Notes: generated by a model from the letters alone, not told the origin. Positions 1 to 11,835 are shown, counted from the stretch's first letter. The stretch: 64,000 bases of DNA from Sphingopyxis sp. FD7 (GCF_003609835.1 NZ_AP017898.1:2108001-2172000), one strand, 5' to 3'. Made by a program: numbers and translations.

Positions 1-1
1 T

Positions 2-592
2 GGCATGACCGTCGACGATTTCGACTGCGTCGAACTCTACAGCTGCTTCCCCTGCGTGCCCAAGATGGCGCGGCGCATCCTCGGTTGGCCATGCGATCGC
101 TCCGCGACGGTATTCGGCGGGCTGACCTTCGGCGGCGGGCCGATCGCCAATTATATGAGCCATGCAATCGTCTCGATGGTCGAAAAACTGCGCCGTGAAG
201 GCCGCTATGGCTTCCTCTTCGCCAATGGCGGCTTCGCGACCGACAATCATTGCATTGTGTTGGGCAGCCAGCCGATCGCGGCGGCAAGCTTCCCGCAGGA
301 TTTCGACTATCAGGCCGAAGCCGAAGCCAAGCGCGGCCCGGTGCCCGACCTCGTGGAGGATTATGCGGGGGTGGCGACGATCGAAAGCTATACGGTCTTT
401 TACGGCCGCGACGGCGCGCCGAAGGCGGGCGTGGTGGTGGCGCGGACACCCGATGGACAGCGCACGCTGGCGCATGTCGATGTGGGCGATGCCGCGATGC
501 TGGCGTTTTTGACCGACGGAACGCGGGAGCCGGTGGGGACCGAAGGGCAGGTGGTGCAGCTTGAAGAGGGGTTCGGGTGGCGGGGGGTCTGA
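2..592 (+). CDS. Thiolase-like acetyl-CoA acetyltransferase, C-terminal part (5' end outside window)
   Basis: This is the last ~197 codons of a thiolase-superfamily protein; the reading frame is open to the left edge, so the true start lies outside the window. The motifs LYSCFPC and TFGGGPIANYMSHAI match the SCP2-type thiolase fold, where the C-terminal half carries residues near the active site. The final ~75 residues (from about SYTVFYGRDG) look like the extra beta-rich domain found in acetyl-CoA acetyltransferases of this type. Such enzymes act on acyl-CoA thioesters, usually in fatty acid or steroid-side-chain breakdown. The exact substrate cannot be read. It converges on the aldehyde dehydrogenase gene across a palindromic repeat. 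Confidence 0.75.
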   Translation, partial: GMTVDDFDCVELYSCFPCVPKMARRILGWPCDRSATVFGGLTFGGGPIANYMSHAIVSMVEKLRREGRYGFLFANGGFATDNHCIVLGSQPIAAASFPQDFDYQAEAEAKRGPVPDLVEDYAGVATIESYTVFYGRDGAPKAGVVVARTPDGQRTLAHVDVGDAAMLAFLTDGTREPVGTEGQVVQLEEGFGWRGV

Positions 593-722
593 TCCTCCCC
601 CAACGGGGGAGGGGGACCACCCGAAGGGTGGTGGAGGGGTACAGGCCCGCATACACCACGCTCGACTGCACGTGCCCCTCCACCATGCTTCGCATGGTCC
701 CCCTCCCCGTTCCGGGGAGGAT
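591..722. repeat. Palindromic repeat, family A (copy 1)
   Basis: A 132-bp imperfect inverted repeat bounded by GATCCTCCCC and GGGGAGGATC. Inside it are smaller hairpins (ACCACCCGAAGGGTGGT and CCATGCTTCGCATGG), so the element is a palindrome made of palindromes. A second copy with the same architecture is at 12227-12355. It fills the gap between two convergent genes and its hairpins could also terminate transcription from both sides. Confidence 0.85.
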
Positions 723-724
723 CG

Positions 725-2224
725 CTAAATCTCGAACGAAACCCCCTGCGCCAGCGGCAGCGCATCCGAATAATTCACCGTATTCGTCGCGCGCCGCATA
801 TATTGACGCCAGGAATCCGACCCGCTCTCGCGCCCGCCGCCGGTCTCCTTCTCGCCGCCGAACGCCCCGCCGATCTCGGCGCCGCTCGTGCCCAGATTGA
901 CGTTGGCGATGCCGCAATCGCTTAGCGCCAGGAAGCGTTCGGCTTCGCGCATGTCGGTGGTGAAGATCGCCGACGACAACCCCGCGGCGACATCATTGTG
1001 CAGCCGGATCGCGGCGTCGAGTTCGTCGTAGCGCATCACATAGAGAATCGGCGCAAACGTCTCCTCCAGCACCGGCCCGACCTGTCCCGGCATCTCGACA
1101 AGCGCGGGGCGGACATAGTAGCTCGCTCCCTCGCCCACGCGCGCGCCGCCATGCACCACGCCGCCTGCCGCTTTCGCAGCCGCCAGCGCCGCCTGCATGG
1201 CATCATAAGCTGCGCGGTCGATCAGCGGTCCCACGAGCACGTCGCCTTCCAGCGGATTGCCGACGCCGACGCTGGCATAGGCCGCCTTCAACCGCGCGAT
1301 AAAGCCGTCATAAATGCTGTCGTGGACGAACAGCCGCCGCGTCGTCGTGCAGCGCTGCCCCGCCGTCCCCATCGCGCCGAAGGCCACGCCGCGCAGCGCG
1401 AGGTCGAGGTCGGCCGAGGGCGCGACGATCACGCCATTGTTGCCGCCGAGTTCGAGGATCGCGCGCGCAAAACGCTGCGCGAGGCGCGGTGCGACCGCGC
1501 GGCCCATCCGCGTCGATCCGGTCGCCGAGACCAGCGCCACGCGCGCGTCGTCGACCAGCGCCTCGCCCGCCTCGCGCCCGCCGATCAAAAGTTGCGACAG
1601 GCCTTCGGGCGCGTCGCCGAACCGCGCCGCCGCCCGCTCGAAAATCGCCTGCGTCGCCAAGGCCGTCAGCGGCGTCTTTTCCGACGGTTTCCACACCACG
1701 CTGTTGCCGCACACCAACGCCAGCGCCGCATTCCATGCCCACACCGCCACCGGAAAGTTGAACGCCGAAATCACGCCGACAACACCCAGCGGATGCCACA
1801 CCTCCATCATCCGGTGCCCCGGCCGCTCGGTCGCGATCGTCAGGCCGTATAATTGCCGCGAGAGACCGACCGCGAAATCGCAGATGTCGATCATCTCCTG
1901 CACCTCGCCCGCGCCCTCGGAGGGGATCTTGCCCGCCTCGATCGTCACCAGCCGCGCCAGATCGTCCTTCGCTGCGCGCAGTTCCTCGCCGAACAGCCGG
2001 ACGAGTTCGCCTCGGCGCGGGGCGGGGACGTGGCGCCACGCGCGAAAGGCCGCGGTCGCCTTGTCCAGCGTCGCGTCGATCGCCGCCGCGTCGGCGACCC
2101 GCACCATCGCCACCTGCTCGCCGGTCAGCGGCGTGAGCGACGGCATCGACCCGTCGGTCCACAGAGCGCGGTCCACCCCCAGCCCGTCGAGCAACCGCCC
2201 GACATCATCGCCGATCCCGGCCAT
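725..2224 (-). CDS. Aldehyde dehydrogenase, ALDH7 / alpha-aminoadipic semialdehyde dehydrogenase type
   Basis: A 499-residue NAD(P)-dependent aldehyde dehydrogenase of normal length. The N-terminal half carries the cofactor-binding segment ([20 protein letters not shown]), followed by the general-base Glu in LELGGNN and the catalytic Cys292 in GQRCTTTRR. The C-terminal signature [17 protein letters not shown] is typical of the ALDH7 group (AmaB, L-piperidine-6-carboxylate or aminoadipate semialdehyde dehydrogenase), so a role in lysine breakdown is likely. No lysine-pathway partner gene is adjacent, so the substrate remains inferred. It is divergent from acs, with ~180 bp between the two starts. 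Confidence 0.88.
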   Translation of the reverse strand: MAGIGDDVGRLLDGLGVDRALWTDGSMPSLTPLTGEQVAMVRVADAAAIDATLDKATAAFRAWRHVPAPRRGELVRLFGEELRAAKDDLARLVTIEAGKIPSEGAGEVQEMIDICDFAVGLSRQLYGLTIATERPGHRMMEVWHPLGVVGVISAFNFPVAVWAWNAALALVCGNSVVWKPSEKTPLTALATQAIFERAAARFGDAPEGLSQLLIGGREAGEALVDDARVALVSATGSTRMGRAVAPRLAQRFARAILELGGNNGVIVAPSADLDLALRGVAFGAMGTAGQRCTTTRRLFVHDSIYDGFIARLKAAYASVGVGNPLEGDVLVGPLIDRAAYDAMQAALAAAKAAGGVVHGGARVGEGASYYVRPALVEMPGQVGPVLEETFAPILYVMRYDELDAAIRLHNDVAAGLSSAIFTTDMREAERFLALSDCGIANVNLGTSGAEIGGAFGGEKETGGGRESGSDSWRQYMRRATNTVNYSDALPLAQGVSFEI

Positions 2225-2261
2225 TGCTTATCCTTTCGCTCTCGTCATTGCGCCGCCCTCT

Positions 2262-2390
2262 AATCCCCTTGCCCCGTTCGTGTCGAGCGAAGCATGTGCC
2301 GAGCATATCGAAGCGTGGCGACGCGCCGAAGGCGCGCGCGAAGAATGGGCATCTCGACTTCGCTCGATGCGAGCGGCTAAGGGGAGCGAA
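2262..2390. repeat. Imperfect palindrome in the acs leader, GAGCGAAG-type repeat
   Basis: The leader of acs contains a loose inverted repeat built from CGTGTCGAGCGAAGC on the left and CTTCGCTCGATGCGAGCG on the right, with a GCGCGCCGAAGGCGCGC hairpin between them. The same TCGAGCGAAG word is found in the repeat at 22078-22183, suggesting one family. It sits where the promoters of acs and of the divergent aldehyde dehydrogenase should be, so part of it may be transcribed as 5' leader. Confidence 0.45.
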
Positions 2391-2406
2391 TAAAGGAGAG
2401 TCCAAC

Positions 2407-4371
<1,965 letters not shown>

Positions 4372-4424
4372 GTCAATTTCGCATTTGGGGCTTGATCGGC
4401 AATCATGACGCTCGCGTTCTTAGG

Positions 4425-4511
4425 CGTCATTGCGAGCGCAGCGAAGCAATCTCCAGCTTGCGTAGCATCCGGACGATAGCTGGAGATTGCTTCGCTGCGC
4501 TCGCAATGACG
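4425..4511. repeat. Palindromic repeat, CGTCATTGCGAG family (copy 1)
   Basis: Two perfectly complementary arms of about 33 bp, beginning CGTCATTGCGAGCGCAGCGA and ending with its reverse complement, are separated by a ~20-bp loop. A diverged copy is at 34325-34420. The element lies between the convergent acs and Anbu genes, where the very stable stem could act as a bidirectional terminator. Confidence 0.9.
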
Positions 4512-4548
4512 GAGTGGCGTCTACAATGATGAACAGCTTATCGCCGGA

Positions 4549-5280
4549 TCAGAACCGGAAGTCCGGCAATTCCGCCAGCGCGATCCCCAGCGCTTCGGCC
4601 CAGCCTTCCGACACGCGGCGGAAATAGGGGTCGTCGCGCTCGAAGCGGCGCTCGCGCACGGTGGTGAAATCGTCGCGCTCGTGGATCTTGAGGTCGATCG
4701 GCAGGTCGACCCCCGCGTTCGCGCGGATTGTCGAATCGAACGAGACACAGAGCAATTTCACCGCATCCTCGAACGACATCGCGGGGTCGTACGACCTGAC
4801 GATGATCGGACGGCCATATTTGGTCTCGCCGATCTGGAAAAAGGGATTGTCCTCCCCCGCCTCGATAAAATTGCCCTCGGGATAGATGAGGAACAGCCGT
4901 GGCTCCGAACCCTTGATCTGGCCGCCGACGATCAGCGAGGCGCGAAACAGCGACTCCGCCGCGGGGCCCTCCTCGCTGTGACGCATCACGACGCTGCGCA
5001 GCGTTTCGCCAACGATCGTCGCGACCTGAAACATCGACGGCGCTTCGAGGATCGAGGGATGACGGTCCTCGGGCGCCTTGGTGCGCTCGTCGAGCAGGCT
5101 GACGACCGCCTGCGTCGTCGCCAGATTGCCCGCCGACATCAAGGTGATGACGCGCTCGCCCGGCACGTGCCAGCTGCGCATCTTGCGCACCTGAGAGATA
5201 TCGTCGACGCCGGCGTTGGTGCGCGTGTCCGACATGAACACCAGCCCCTTGTTCAGCCGCATTCCCACGCAATAGGTCAT
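4549..5280 (-). CDS. anbu: Anbu, proteasome-like N-terminal-nucleophile hydrolase
   Basis: A 243-residue member of the ancestral-beta-subunit family, a proteasome/HslV relative that forms open ring or spiral assemblies; its physiological substrate is not established. After removal of Met1 the N-terminus is Thr (MTYCVGM), and in mature numbering Asp17 (FMSDTRT) and Lys32 (QVRKMRS) occupy the positions of the proteasomal Thr-Asp-Lys catalytic set, so the active site appears intact. It is the last gene of a four-gene minus-strand set: ATP-grasp, alpha-E protein, transglutaminase-like protein, Anbu. A 48-bp gap separates it from the transglutaminase gene, consistent with one operon. Confidence 0.92.
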   Translation of the reverse strand: MTYCVGMRLNKGLVFMSDTRTNAGVDDISQVRKMRSWHVPGERVITLMSAGNLATTQAVVSLLDERTKAPEDRHPSILEAPSMFQVATIVGETLRSVVMRHSEEGPAAESLFRASLIVGGQIKGSEPRLFLIYPEGNFIEAGEDNPFFQIGETKYGRPIIVRSYDPAMSFEDAVKLLCVSFDSTIRANAGVDLPIDLKIHERDDFTTVRERRFERDDPYFRRVSEGWAEALGIALAELPDFRF

Positions 5281-5328
5281 TTCGTCCCGTAATCCCCGCC
5301 CCGGTCGCCCTGAATCGTCCCCGCCCGC

Positions 5329-6138
5329 TTATTGCTGGACCTGCAACTGGACAACCAGATTTTCCTGCCCCGCGCCATAGCGCATCCCGCGCACCGGCGC
5401 GGCATCCCGATAGTCGAGGCCCGTCGCGACGCGGATATAGCGCCGGTCGGGCGAATGGCCGTTGCTGACGTCGAAGCCGATCCAGCCGATATGGTCGAAA
5501 TGCGCCTCCGCCCAGCCGTGCGTCGCATCCTGGTGCGTGCGGTCGTCCATCATCAGATAGCCCGACACATAGCGCGCCGGATGCCCCAGATGACGCATCG
5601 CGGCGATGAAGATATGCGCATGGTCCTGGCACACCCCGCCCTCGCCGCCGAGTGCCTGTTCGGCGCTTGTCTCGGCATCGGTGACGCCAATGCGATAGGG
5701 CAGCTTGTCCAGGATGAGCGCCGACAGCGCGTGCGCGCGTTCGATGTCATTGGCATGATCGCGGCCCAGCTCGGCGGTCAGCGACCGCACCCCCCGCCCC
5801 GCGCGCGTCAGCGGTGTGGGACGCAGGAAGGTCCAGAGCGGCATCGGCCCGCGGTGCGACCCGATCACCCCGTCCCAGGTGATGAGTTCGACCTCGCCGG
5901 TGCAGCGAATGACGAGTTCGCTCGCACCGCCATCGACCGCGACGAGATCGACGCCATTGCCATGATGGTCGGTGTAATGAAGCTGCTGCGCGCCGCCCTC
6001 GATCTCGATCCGCCAGTCATGGATCAATTGCTGCCCCGGCCGCTCCTTGGGCGTCAGCTTGAGCTGCTGGAGCGCATAGCGAACCGGGCTGTCATATTGA
6101 TAATGGGTGATATGTTCGACGCGCAGCCGCATCTTCAC
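5329..6138 (-). CDS. Transglutaminase-like protein of the Anbu cluster
   Basis: A 269-residue cytoplasmic protein of the bacterial transglutaminase-like family. Residues 1-130 form the beta-rich N-terminal domain (VEHITHYQY start, typical of the family). The catalytic core follows, with Cys in GGVCQDHAH, His in ATHGWAEA and Asp in GFDVSNGHS. Such proteins are papain-fold peptidases or amide-forming enzymes; which reaction occurs here is unknown. Translation starts at GTG 6138, overlapping the alpha-E stop codon as GTGA, or at the in-frame ATG 6132. That overlap implies translational coupling with the alpha-E gene. Confidence 0.9.
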   Translation of the reverse strand: MKMRLRVEHITHYQYDSPVRYALQQLKLTPKERPGQQLIHDWRIEIEGGAQQLHYTDHHGNGVDLVAVDGGASELVIRCTGEVELITWDGVIGSHRGPMPLWTFLRPTPLTRAGRGVRSLTAELGRDHANDIERAHALSALILDKLPYRIGVTDAETSAEQALGGEGGVCQDHAHIFIAAMRHLGHPARYVSGYLMMDDRTHQDATHGWAEAHFDHIGWIGFDVSNGHSPDRRYIRVATGLDYRDAAPVRGMRYGAGQENLVVQLQVQQ

Positions 6139-7076
6139 TCCACAAAGCGGTAATCGCGCTCGATCTGCCGCGCGAGCGCGGCGTTGGCGCGAAGGAAGTC
6201 GGTGATGAATTCGTGCAGGCCGCCGTCAAAGATCGACGCGATCGGGCGCGACAACCGGTCGTGGCAGATGGACGCGCCCATCCGCACCGCCTCGGTCTCT
6301 TCCCCATAGGCGCGCGCCAGCCAGCCGAGATTGTCGTTCATCTTGTCGCAGCAAAAGGCCAGGCTGCGCGGCATCTGTTTATAAAGGATCAGAAACTCGG
6401 CGATCTTCAGCGCGCTGATTTCGGTGCCGTACAGCCAGTGATAGGCGCGGTGCGCCGACACCGACCGCAGGATCGTCTCCCACTGCACATTGTCGATCGA
6501 GGTGCCGATATGTGCCACCGAAGGCAACAGCAGATAATATTTGACGTCGAGGATGCGCGCGGTGTTGTCGGCGCGCTCGAGGAAGGTGCCGAGGCGCGAG
6601 AAATTATAGCCGTCGTTGCGCAGCATCGTTCCCGCAAAGGCGCCGCGCACCAGCCCGCTCTGCTGGCGGATCGCCGCAAGCACATCGGGCAGATCATCCT
6701 CGCGCACCTGCCGCCTCAGCAGGCTGCCCAGCGTCATCCAGCTCGTATTCACCGCCTCCCACGCTTCGCGCGTCAGATAGGTGCGCGCGGTGCGGGCATT
6801 GTCGCGCGCCTGCTTGATCACCGACAGGATGCTCGACGGATTGGCGGGATCGCGCAGCATGAAATCGACCACGCGCTGCGAGTGATAGTCCTGATGCGCC
6901 TGTCGAAACGCATAATCCTGTCCCGCGGTCACCAGCACCGACCGCCATTCGTCGGCGGCGGTGTTCGACCGCGTCAGCGCGATGCGAAAGCCTGCGTCGA
7001 TCAGCCGCGCGTTGTTTTCGCTGCGCTCCAGATAGCGCGCCATCCAGTAAAGCGCCCCGGCGGTCTTCCCTAGCAT
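6135..7076 (-). CDS. Alpha-E domain protein (DUF403) of the Anbu cluster
   Basis: A 313-residue all-alpha protein. The opening MLGKTAGALYWMARYLERSE and later DNTARILDVKYYLLLP, WETILRS and ALKIAEFLIL are hallmarks of the alpha-E family, which nearly always occurs next to a circularly permuted ATP-grasp protein and a transglutaminase-like protein. Comparative work has proposed that the trio makes or edits a peptide, but no reaction has been proved. It overlaps the transglutaminase gene and is separated from the upstream ATP-grasp gene by a 153-bp palindromic repeat at 7089-7241. Confidence 0.9.
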   Translation of the reverse strand: MLGKTAGALYWMARYLERSENNARLIDAGFRIALTRSNTAADEWRSVLVTAGQDYAFRQAHQDYHSQRVVDFMLRDPANPSSILSVIKQARDNARTARTYLTREAWEAVNTSWMTLGSLLRRQVREDDLPDVLAAIRQQSGLVRGAFAGTMLRNDGYNFSRLGTFLERADNTARILDVKYYLLLPSVAHIGTSIDNVQWETILRSVSAHRAYHWLYGTEISALKIAEFLILYKQMPRSLAFCCDKMNDNLGWLARAYGEETEAVRMGASICHDRLSRPIASIFDGGLHEFITDFLRANAALARQIERDYRFVE

Positions 7077-7088
7077 GGGCGCGCCCTC

Positions 7089-7241
7089 CTCCCCTCCCGC
7101 TTGCGGGAGGGGTAGCGAGGCTTGGCAGCTTGCTGCCTAGCCGCAGCGGGGTGGGTCTGCGGCGCTAAGCGAATACCCACCCCGCTGCGACTAGCGAACA
7201 AGCTCGCAAGTCTCGCTGCCCCTCCCGCAAGCGGGAGGGGA
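7089..7241. repeat. Large palindromic repeat, family B (copy 1), inside the Anbu cluster
   Basis: Two ~66-bp arms, each starting or ending with CCCCTCCCGCTTGCGGGAGG (itself a palindrome), face each other around a short centre CTGCGGCGCTAAGCGAAT. The arms share a CGCAGCGGGGTGGGT core. Other full copies are at 28880-29028 and 31247-31404, and single-hairpin fragments at 23234-23255 and 42625-42646. In this position it interrupts an otherwise co-oriented gene set and would form a strong hairpin in the mRNA. Confidence 0.93.
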
Positions 7242-7275
7242 GTGGAAGGGCTTCGCCGGATGACAATCAGGCCCA

Positions 7276-8760
7276 TCAATCCTCCAGCACCCACGTATCC
7301 TTGGTCCCGCCGCCCTGGCTCGAATTGACCACCAGCGATCCCCTGGTCATTGCCACGCGCGTCAGCCCGCCGGGCGTGATGCGAATGCCCTGCGGCGACA
7401 TCAGCACGAAGGGGCGCAGGTCGACGTGGCGCGGCGCCAGCCCCGCCTTGGTAAAGATCGGCACGGTCGACAGCGACAACGTCGGCTGCGCGATATAATT
7501 GCGCGGATTGGCCTCCAGCTTGGCGCGGAAGGCCGCGATCGCCTTCTTCGTCGCCGCCGGGCCGACGAGCATCCCGTAACCGCCCGACCCATGCACTTCC
7601 TTGACCACCAGTTCGGGCAGGCGGTCGAGCACTTCGCGCAGATGCTCCGGCTCCGAGCAGCGCCAGGTCGGCACATTGGGCAGCAACGCCTTCTCGCCCG
7701 TATAAAACTCGATGATGTCGGGCATATAGCTGTACAGCGCCTTGTCGTCGGCGATCCCGGTGCCCGGCGCATTGGCGATGGTGATCCCCCCGGCGCGATA
7801 GACGTCCCAGATGCCCGGCACGCCGAGCAGCGAGTCGGGCCGGAAATTGAGCGGGTCGAGGAAGTCGTCGTCGACGCGTCGATAGAGGACGTCGATCGGC
7901 GTATAGCCCTGCGTCGTGCGCATCGCCACCCGCCCATCGACGACGCGCAAATCATGCCCCTCAACCAGCTCGGCGCCCATCTGGTCGGCAAGGAAACTAT
8001 GCTCGAAATAGGCGCTGTTGTGGATGCCCGGCGTCAGCACCGCAACCGTCGGAGTGCCCCCACAGGCGGGCGGCGCGCAAGCAGCGAGCGATTTCAAAAG
8101 GTTGAGTGGATAATCGCCGACCTCGCGAACCGAAATCTTCGCGAACAGCTCGGGAAACATCTGGAGCATCGTTTCGCGATTTTCGAGCATGTAGGAGACG
8201 CCCGACGGCGTGCGCGCATTATCCTCGAGCACATAAAATTCGTCGGCGCCGGTGCGCACGACGTCGATGCCGCTGATATGCGTATAGACGCCGCCGGGCG
8301 GGTCCATGCCCATCATCATCGGCAGGAAGGCCTCGTTGCGCGCGATAAGTTCGACGGGAACGCGCCCGGCGCGCAAAATCTCCTGCCGGTGATAAATGTC
8401 GTGAAGGAAGGCGTTGAGCGCGCGCACGCGCTGCTCGATGCCGCGCGACAGCCGCCGCCATTCGCTCGCCGAGATGATGCGCGGGACGACGTCGAAGGGG
8501 ATCAGCCGCTCGTCGGCCTCATCCTGGCCATAGACGTTGAAGGTGATGCCCGTGGTGCGGAAAAAGGCTTCGGCCTGCTGGGCCTTGCGCTGGATGCGCG
8601 CTGCGTCTTCGCGGTCGAACCAGTCCGCATAGTCGCGATAGGGCGCCCGGACCGCGCCATCCTGTCCCGTCATCTCGTCGAAAAAGGAAATGCCCCAGCC
8701 CTTTCCACGCAACATGCCGTCGGCCCGGTCGCGCGCGCTGGTCGGCGTGCGCGACCCCAA
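7276..8760 (-). CDS. Circularly permuted ATP-grasp protein of the Anbu cluster
   Basis: An ATP-dependent carboxylate-amine/thiol ligase-fold protein, up to 494 residues, of the circularly permuted type-2 class. Diagnostic pieces are MMMGMDPPGGVYTHISGID, YVLEDNARTPSGVSYMLENR, VVKEVHGSGGYGMLVGP and the C-terminal SSQGGGTKDTWVL. The Lys and Gly-rich loop in KEVHGSGGYGM would bind ATP. In this family it is predicted to join amino acids or a peptide to an acceptor. The start is uncertain: TTG 8760 has an AGGAAA site just upstream, while ATG 8715 has no clear site. It is first in the Anbu cluster, so the cluster promoter should lie in 8761-8988. Confidence 0.88.
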   Translation of the reverse strand: MGSRTPTSARDRADGMLRGKGWGISFFDEMTGQDGAVRAPYRDYADWFDREDAARIQRKAQQAEAFFRTTGITFNVYGQDEADERLIPFDVVPRIISASEWRRLSRGIEQRVRALNAFLHDIYHRQEILRAGRVPVELIARNEAFLPMMMGMDPPGGVYTHISGIDVVRTGADEFYVLEDNARTPSGVSYMLENRETMLQMFPELFAKISVREVGDYPLNLLKSLAACAPPACGGTPTVAVLTPGIHNSAYFEHSFLADQMGAELVEGHDLRVVDGRVAMRTTQGYTPIDVLYRRVDDDFLDPLNFRPDSLLGVPGIWDVYRAGGITIANAPGTGIADDKALYSYMPDIIEFYTGEKALLPNVPTWRCSEPEHLREVLDRLPELVVKEVHGSGGYGMLVGPAATKKAIAAFRAKLEANPRNYIAQPTLSLSTVPIFTKAGLAPRHVDLRPFVLMSPQGIRITPGGLTRVAMTRGSLVVNSSQGGGTKDTWVLED

Positions 8761-8902
8761 TTTCCTGCCTGCTGCGTCGCTTGTCTGGCTACGCGGCCGC
8801 CAAGCTTATGATGGCGATGCTAATCGCGCGCCCGCGCCTTGGCAAGCGGGCTTGTAAAGCCCGGCGCTGCCGTAACTTCATGGAGTAGGCCGGTTATTCC
8901 CT

Positions 8903-8975
8903 CGTCACCCCGGACTTGATCCGGGGTCCATGGCCTCGCCGCAGTCATGGATGCCGGATCAAGTCCGGCATGACG
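8903..8975. repeat. Palindromic repeat, GTCACCCCGGACTTGATCCGG family (copy 1)
   Basis: Two hairpins face each other: CCGGACTTGATCCGG on the left and GCCGGATCAAGTCCGGC on the right, bounded by CGTCA and TGACG. The same family frames the GIY-YIG nuclease gene at 57210-57735, and a diverged version is at 20180-20262. It occupies the 228-bp space between the secA stop and the ATP-grasp start. Confidence 0.9.
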
Positions 8976-8988
8976 AAGGAAGACCGAA

Positions 8989-11724
8989 TCAAATCGCCCC
9001 GTGGCAATGCTTGTATTTGCGCCCCGATCCGCACGGGCACGGCGCGTTGCGGCTGATTTCCAGCGCGGCATAGGGGTTCTCGCCCTTGGCGATGTCGTGC
9101 TTGGGCACCTGCATCGGCGGCAGGGTGTTCGCGATCACGCCCAGCGATCCCGCGTCGACGTCGGCGCTGTTGTCCTCACCGGTGAACGGGTCGATGTGCG
9201 TCGTCAGGAAATCGGGAAGCTCGGGAAGCGGGAGCGGCTCTGGCTCCTCGAAGCGCAGGTCGAGGCGGGCGACGGTGCGCGTCACATCCTCGCGGATGTT
9301 CGACAGCATCCGCTCGAACAGCGCGAACGCCTCCTGCTTATATTCGTTGATCGGCTGTTTCTGCGCATAGGCGCGCAGGAAGATGGCCTGACGCAGCGCG
9401 TCGAGCGTCGCAAGATGGTCCTTCCAGTGATGGTCGAGCGTCTGGAGCAGGATCGACTTTTCGATCCCCTTCCAGGTTTCGGCATCGACCAGCGCCGCCT
9501 TTTCGGCCGCGGTTGCATCGGCCATCTGCTGAAGCCGTTCCTCGAACACTTCCGGATCGACGGCGTCCTCCTGCATCCAGTCGTCGATCGGCGGGTTGAG
9601 GTTCAGGATATTCGCCACCCGCTCCTTCATCGCCTCGACATTCCATTGTTCGGGATAGCTTCCCGGCGGGCAGGCGTCGGCGACGATCGCATTGACCGTC
9701 TCGGCGCGCATCGCCGCCATCACCTCGTCGACGGTCTCGCTGTCGATGATCTCGCCGCGCTGTTCATAGATGACCTTGCGCTGGTCGTTCATCACATTGT
9801 CGTATTCGACGACCTGCTTGCGGATGTCGTAATTGCGCGCCTCGACCTTCTTCTGTGCGGTCTCGATCGCCTTCGACAGCCATTTCGACCCGATCGCCTC
9901 GCCATCCTCCAGATTCTTGTTCATCATCTTGGCGAAGAGCGTGTCGGGGCCAAAGATGCGCAAGAGGTCATCGTCGAGGCAGAGATAGAACTTCGACAGG
10001 CCGGGGTCGCCCTGGCGCCCCGAACGGCCGCGCAGCTGATTGTCGATGCGGCGGCTTTCGTGGCGCTCGGTCGCGAGCACGAACAGCCCGCCCGCGGCCT
10101 TCACCGCCTCGCGCTCGGCGGCGACTTCCTCACGGATGCGCGCCTCGGCGGCGTCGCGCTCGGGGCCCGCGGGCATGTCTTTGAGCTCATCCTCGATGCG
10201 GAACTCTTCGTTGCCGCCCAGTTTGATGTCGGTGCCGCGACCCGCCATGTTGGTCGCGATGGTCACCGCGCCGCGACGCCCCGCCTGCGCGACGATATGC
10301 GCCTCGCTTTCATGGAAGCGCGCGTTCAAAACGCTGTGCGCGACGCCTTCCTTTTCGAGGAAGGAGGAGAGCAGTTCGGACTTTTCGATCGACACGGTGC
10401 CGACGAGCACCGGCTGGCCGCGCTCCTGCGCCTCGCGGATCGTGCGCGCGATCGCGCCGAACTTGTCGGTGATATTCTTGTAGAACTCGTCTTCCTCGTC
10501 GATCCGCGCGATCGGGCGGTTGGTCGGGATGGTGACGACGTTCATCTTGTAGATGTCGAAAAACTCGGCCGCCTCGGTCGCCGCGGTGCCGGTCATGCCC
10601 GAAAGCTTCGGATACATGCGGAAATAATTCTGGAAAGTGATCGATGCGAGCGTCTGGTTCTCGGGCTCGATCTGCACGCCCTCCTTCGCCTCGACCGCCT
10701 GGTGCAGGCCGTCGGACCAGCGGCGCCCCTCCATCATCCGGCCGGTGAACTCGTCGATGATGACGACCTTGCCGTCCTTGACGATATAGTCGGTGTCGAT
10801 GCGGAACATCTGGATCGCCTTCAGCGCCTGGTTGACGTGATGGACGATCTGGGTGTTCTCGATGTCATAGAGGTTGCTGCCCTGGAGCAGCCCGGCGGCT
10901 TCGAGCAGCCGCTCGACATGCTCGGTGCCCTCTTCGGTCAGGCTGATCGACTTGGACTTCTCGTCCTTCTCATAATCCTCGTCGGTGAGCTGGAGCACGA
11001 CCTCGTTGACGCGAACATAGAGTTCGGACTTGTCGTCGGTCGGGCCGGAGATGATCAGCGGCGTGCGCGCTTCATCGATCAGGATCGAATCGACCTCGTC
11101 GACGATGCCGAAATTGAACGGGCGGTGGACCATCTGCGCGCGGTCGAACTTCATATTGTCGCGCAGATAATCGAACCCCAGCTCGTTGTTCGTGGCATAG
11201 GTGATGTCGCTGTTATAAGCCTCGCGCCGCTGCGTCTCGTTGAGATTGGGGACGATCACCCCGGTGGTCAGCCCCAGAAAGCCATAGACGGCCCCCATCC
11301 ATTCGGCGTCGCGGCGCGCCAGATAGTCGTTGACGGTCACGACATGGACGCCCTTGCCCTCGAGCGCGTTCAGATAGCAGGGCAGCGTCGCCATCAGCGT
11401 CTTGCCCTCGCCCGTCGCCATTTCCGCGATCTCGCCACGGTGAAGCACGACGCCGCCGATCATCTGGACGTCGAAATGGCGCATGCCCAGCGTGCGCACC
11501 GCCGCCTCGCGCACCGTGGCAAAGGCTTCGGGCAGAAGGTCGTCGAGCGTCTCGCCCGCAGCCAGCCGTTCGCGGAACTTTGCCGTCTGCGCCTGCAATC
11601 CCGCGTCATCGAGCGCCTGCATCGCAGGCTCGAAGGCGTTGATCTTGTCGACGATCTTGCGGATCGAATTGACGTAACGGTCATTGGACGAGCCGAACAG
11701 GCTCTTGGCAAGGCCGGAGAACAT
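8989..11724 (-). CDS. secA: Protein translocase ATPase SecA
   Basis: The motor ATPase of the Sec preprotein export channel at the inner membrane. The 911-residue protein has normal length. Walker A is [12 protein letters not shown] (about residues 101-112), the Walker B/DEVD segment is [14 protein letters not shown], followed by the preprotein crosslinking and helical wing regions. The C-terminus ends in the zinc-binding [14 protein letters not shown] motif that binds SecB and phospholipid. Start at ATG 11724 ([12 protein letters not shown]). It is essential in known bacteria. The small secreted-protein gene upstream on the same strand is about 110 bp away. Confidence 0.98.
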   Translation of the reverse strand: MFSGLAKSLFGSSNDRYVNSIRKIVDKINAFEPAMQALDDAGLQAQTAKFRERLAAGETLDDLLPEAFATVREAAVRTLGMRHFDVQMIGGVVLHRGEIAEMATGEGKTLMATLPCYLNALEGKGVHVVTVNDYLARRDAEWMGAVYGFLGLTTGVIVPNLNETQRREAYNSDITYATNNELGFDYLRDNMKFDRAQMVHRPFNFGIVDEVDSILIDEARTPLIISGPTDDKSELYVRVNEVVLQLTDEDYEKDEKSKSISLTEEGTEHVERLLEAAGLLQGSNLYDIENTQIVHHVNQALKAIQMFRIDTDYIVKDGKVVIIDEFTGRMMEGRRWSDGLHQAVEAKEGVQIEPENQTLASITFQNYFRMYPKLSGMTGTAATEAAEFFDIYKMNVVTIPTNRPIARIDEEDEFYKNITDKFGAIARTIREAQERGQPVLVGTVSIEKSELLSSFLEKEGVAHSVLNARFHESEAHIVAQAGRRGAVTIATNMAGRGTDIKLGGNEEFRIEDELKDMPAGPERDAAEARIREEVAAEREAVKAAGGLFVLATERHESRRIDNQLRGRSGRQGDPGLSKFYLCLDDDLLRIFGPDTLFAKMMNKNLEDGEAIGSKWLSKAIETAQKKVEARNYDIRKQVVEYDNVMNDQRKVIYEQRGEIIDSETVDEVMAAMRAETVNAIVADACPPGSYPEQWNVEAMKERVANILNLNPPIDDWMQEDAVDPEVFEERLQQMADATAAEKAALVDAETWKGIEKSILLQTLDHHWKDHLATLDALRQAIFLRAYAQKQPINEYKQEAFALFERMLSNIREDVTRTVARLDLRFEEPEPLPLPELPDFLTTHIDPFTGEDNSADVDAGSLGVIANTLPPMQVPKHDIAKGENPYAALEISRNAPCPCGSGRKYKHCHGAI

Positions 11725-11835
11725 GGAAATATCCTTGGAATATCAGTTGGATGTGCGGCGACGACAGACGCGCGCATGTCGAAAAAGAACGCCCATGGCG
11801 GGGCGGCGCCCAGGTCAGGGACGAGGAACGGAGCG

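Noticed and set aside
7089..7241. CRISPR-like array
   Set aside because: The repeats are two mirrored arms, not several direct repeats with unique spacers, and no cas genes are in the window.
8820..9071. 83-codon minus-strand frame over the secA 3' end
   Set aside because: It runs through a palindromic repeat and the secA zinc-motif codons in another frame; no ribosome site or domain.
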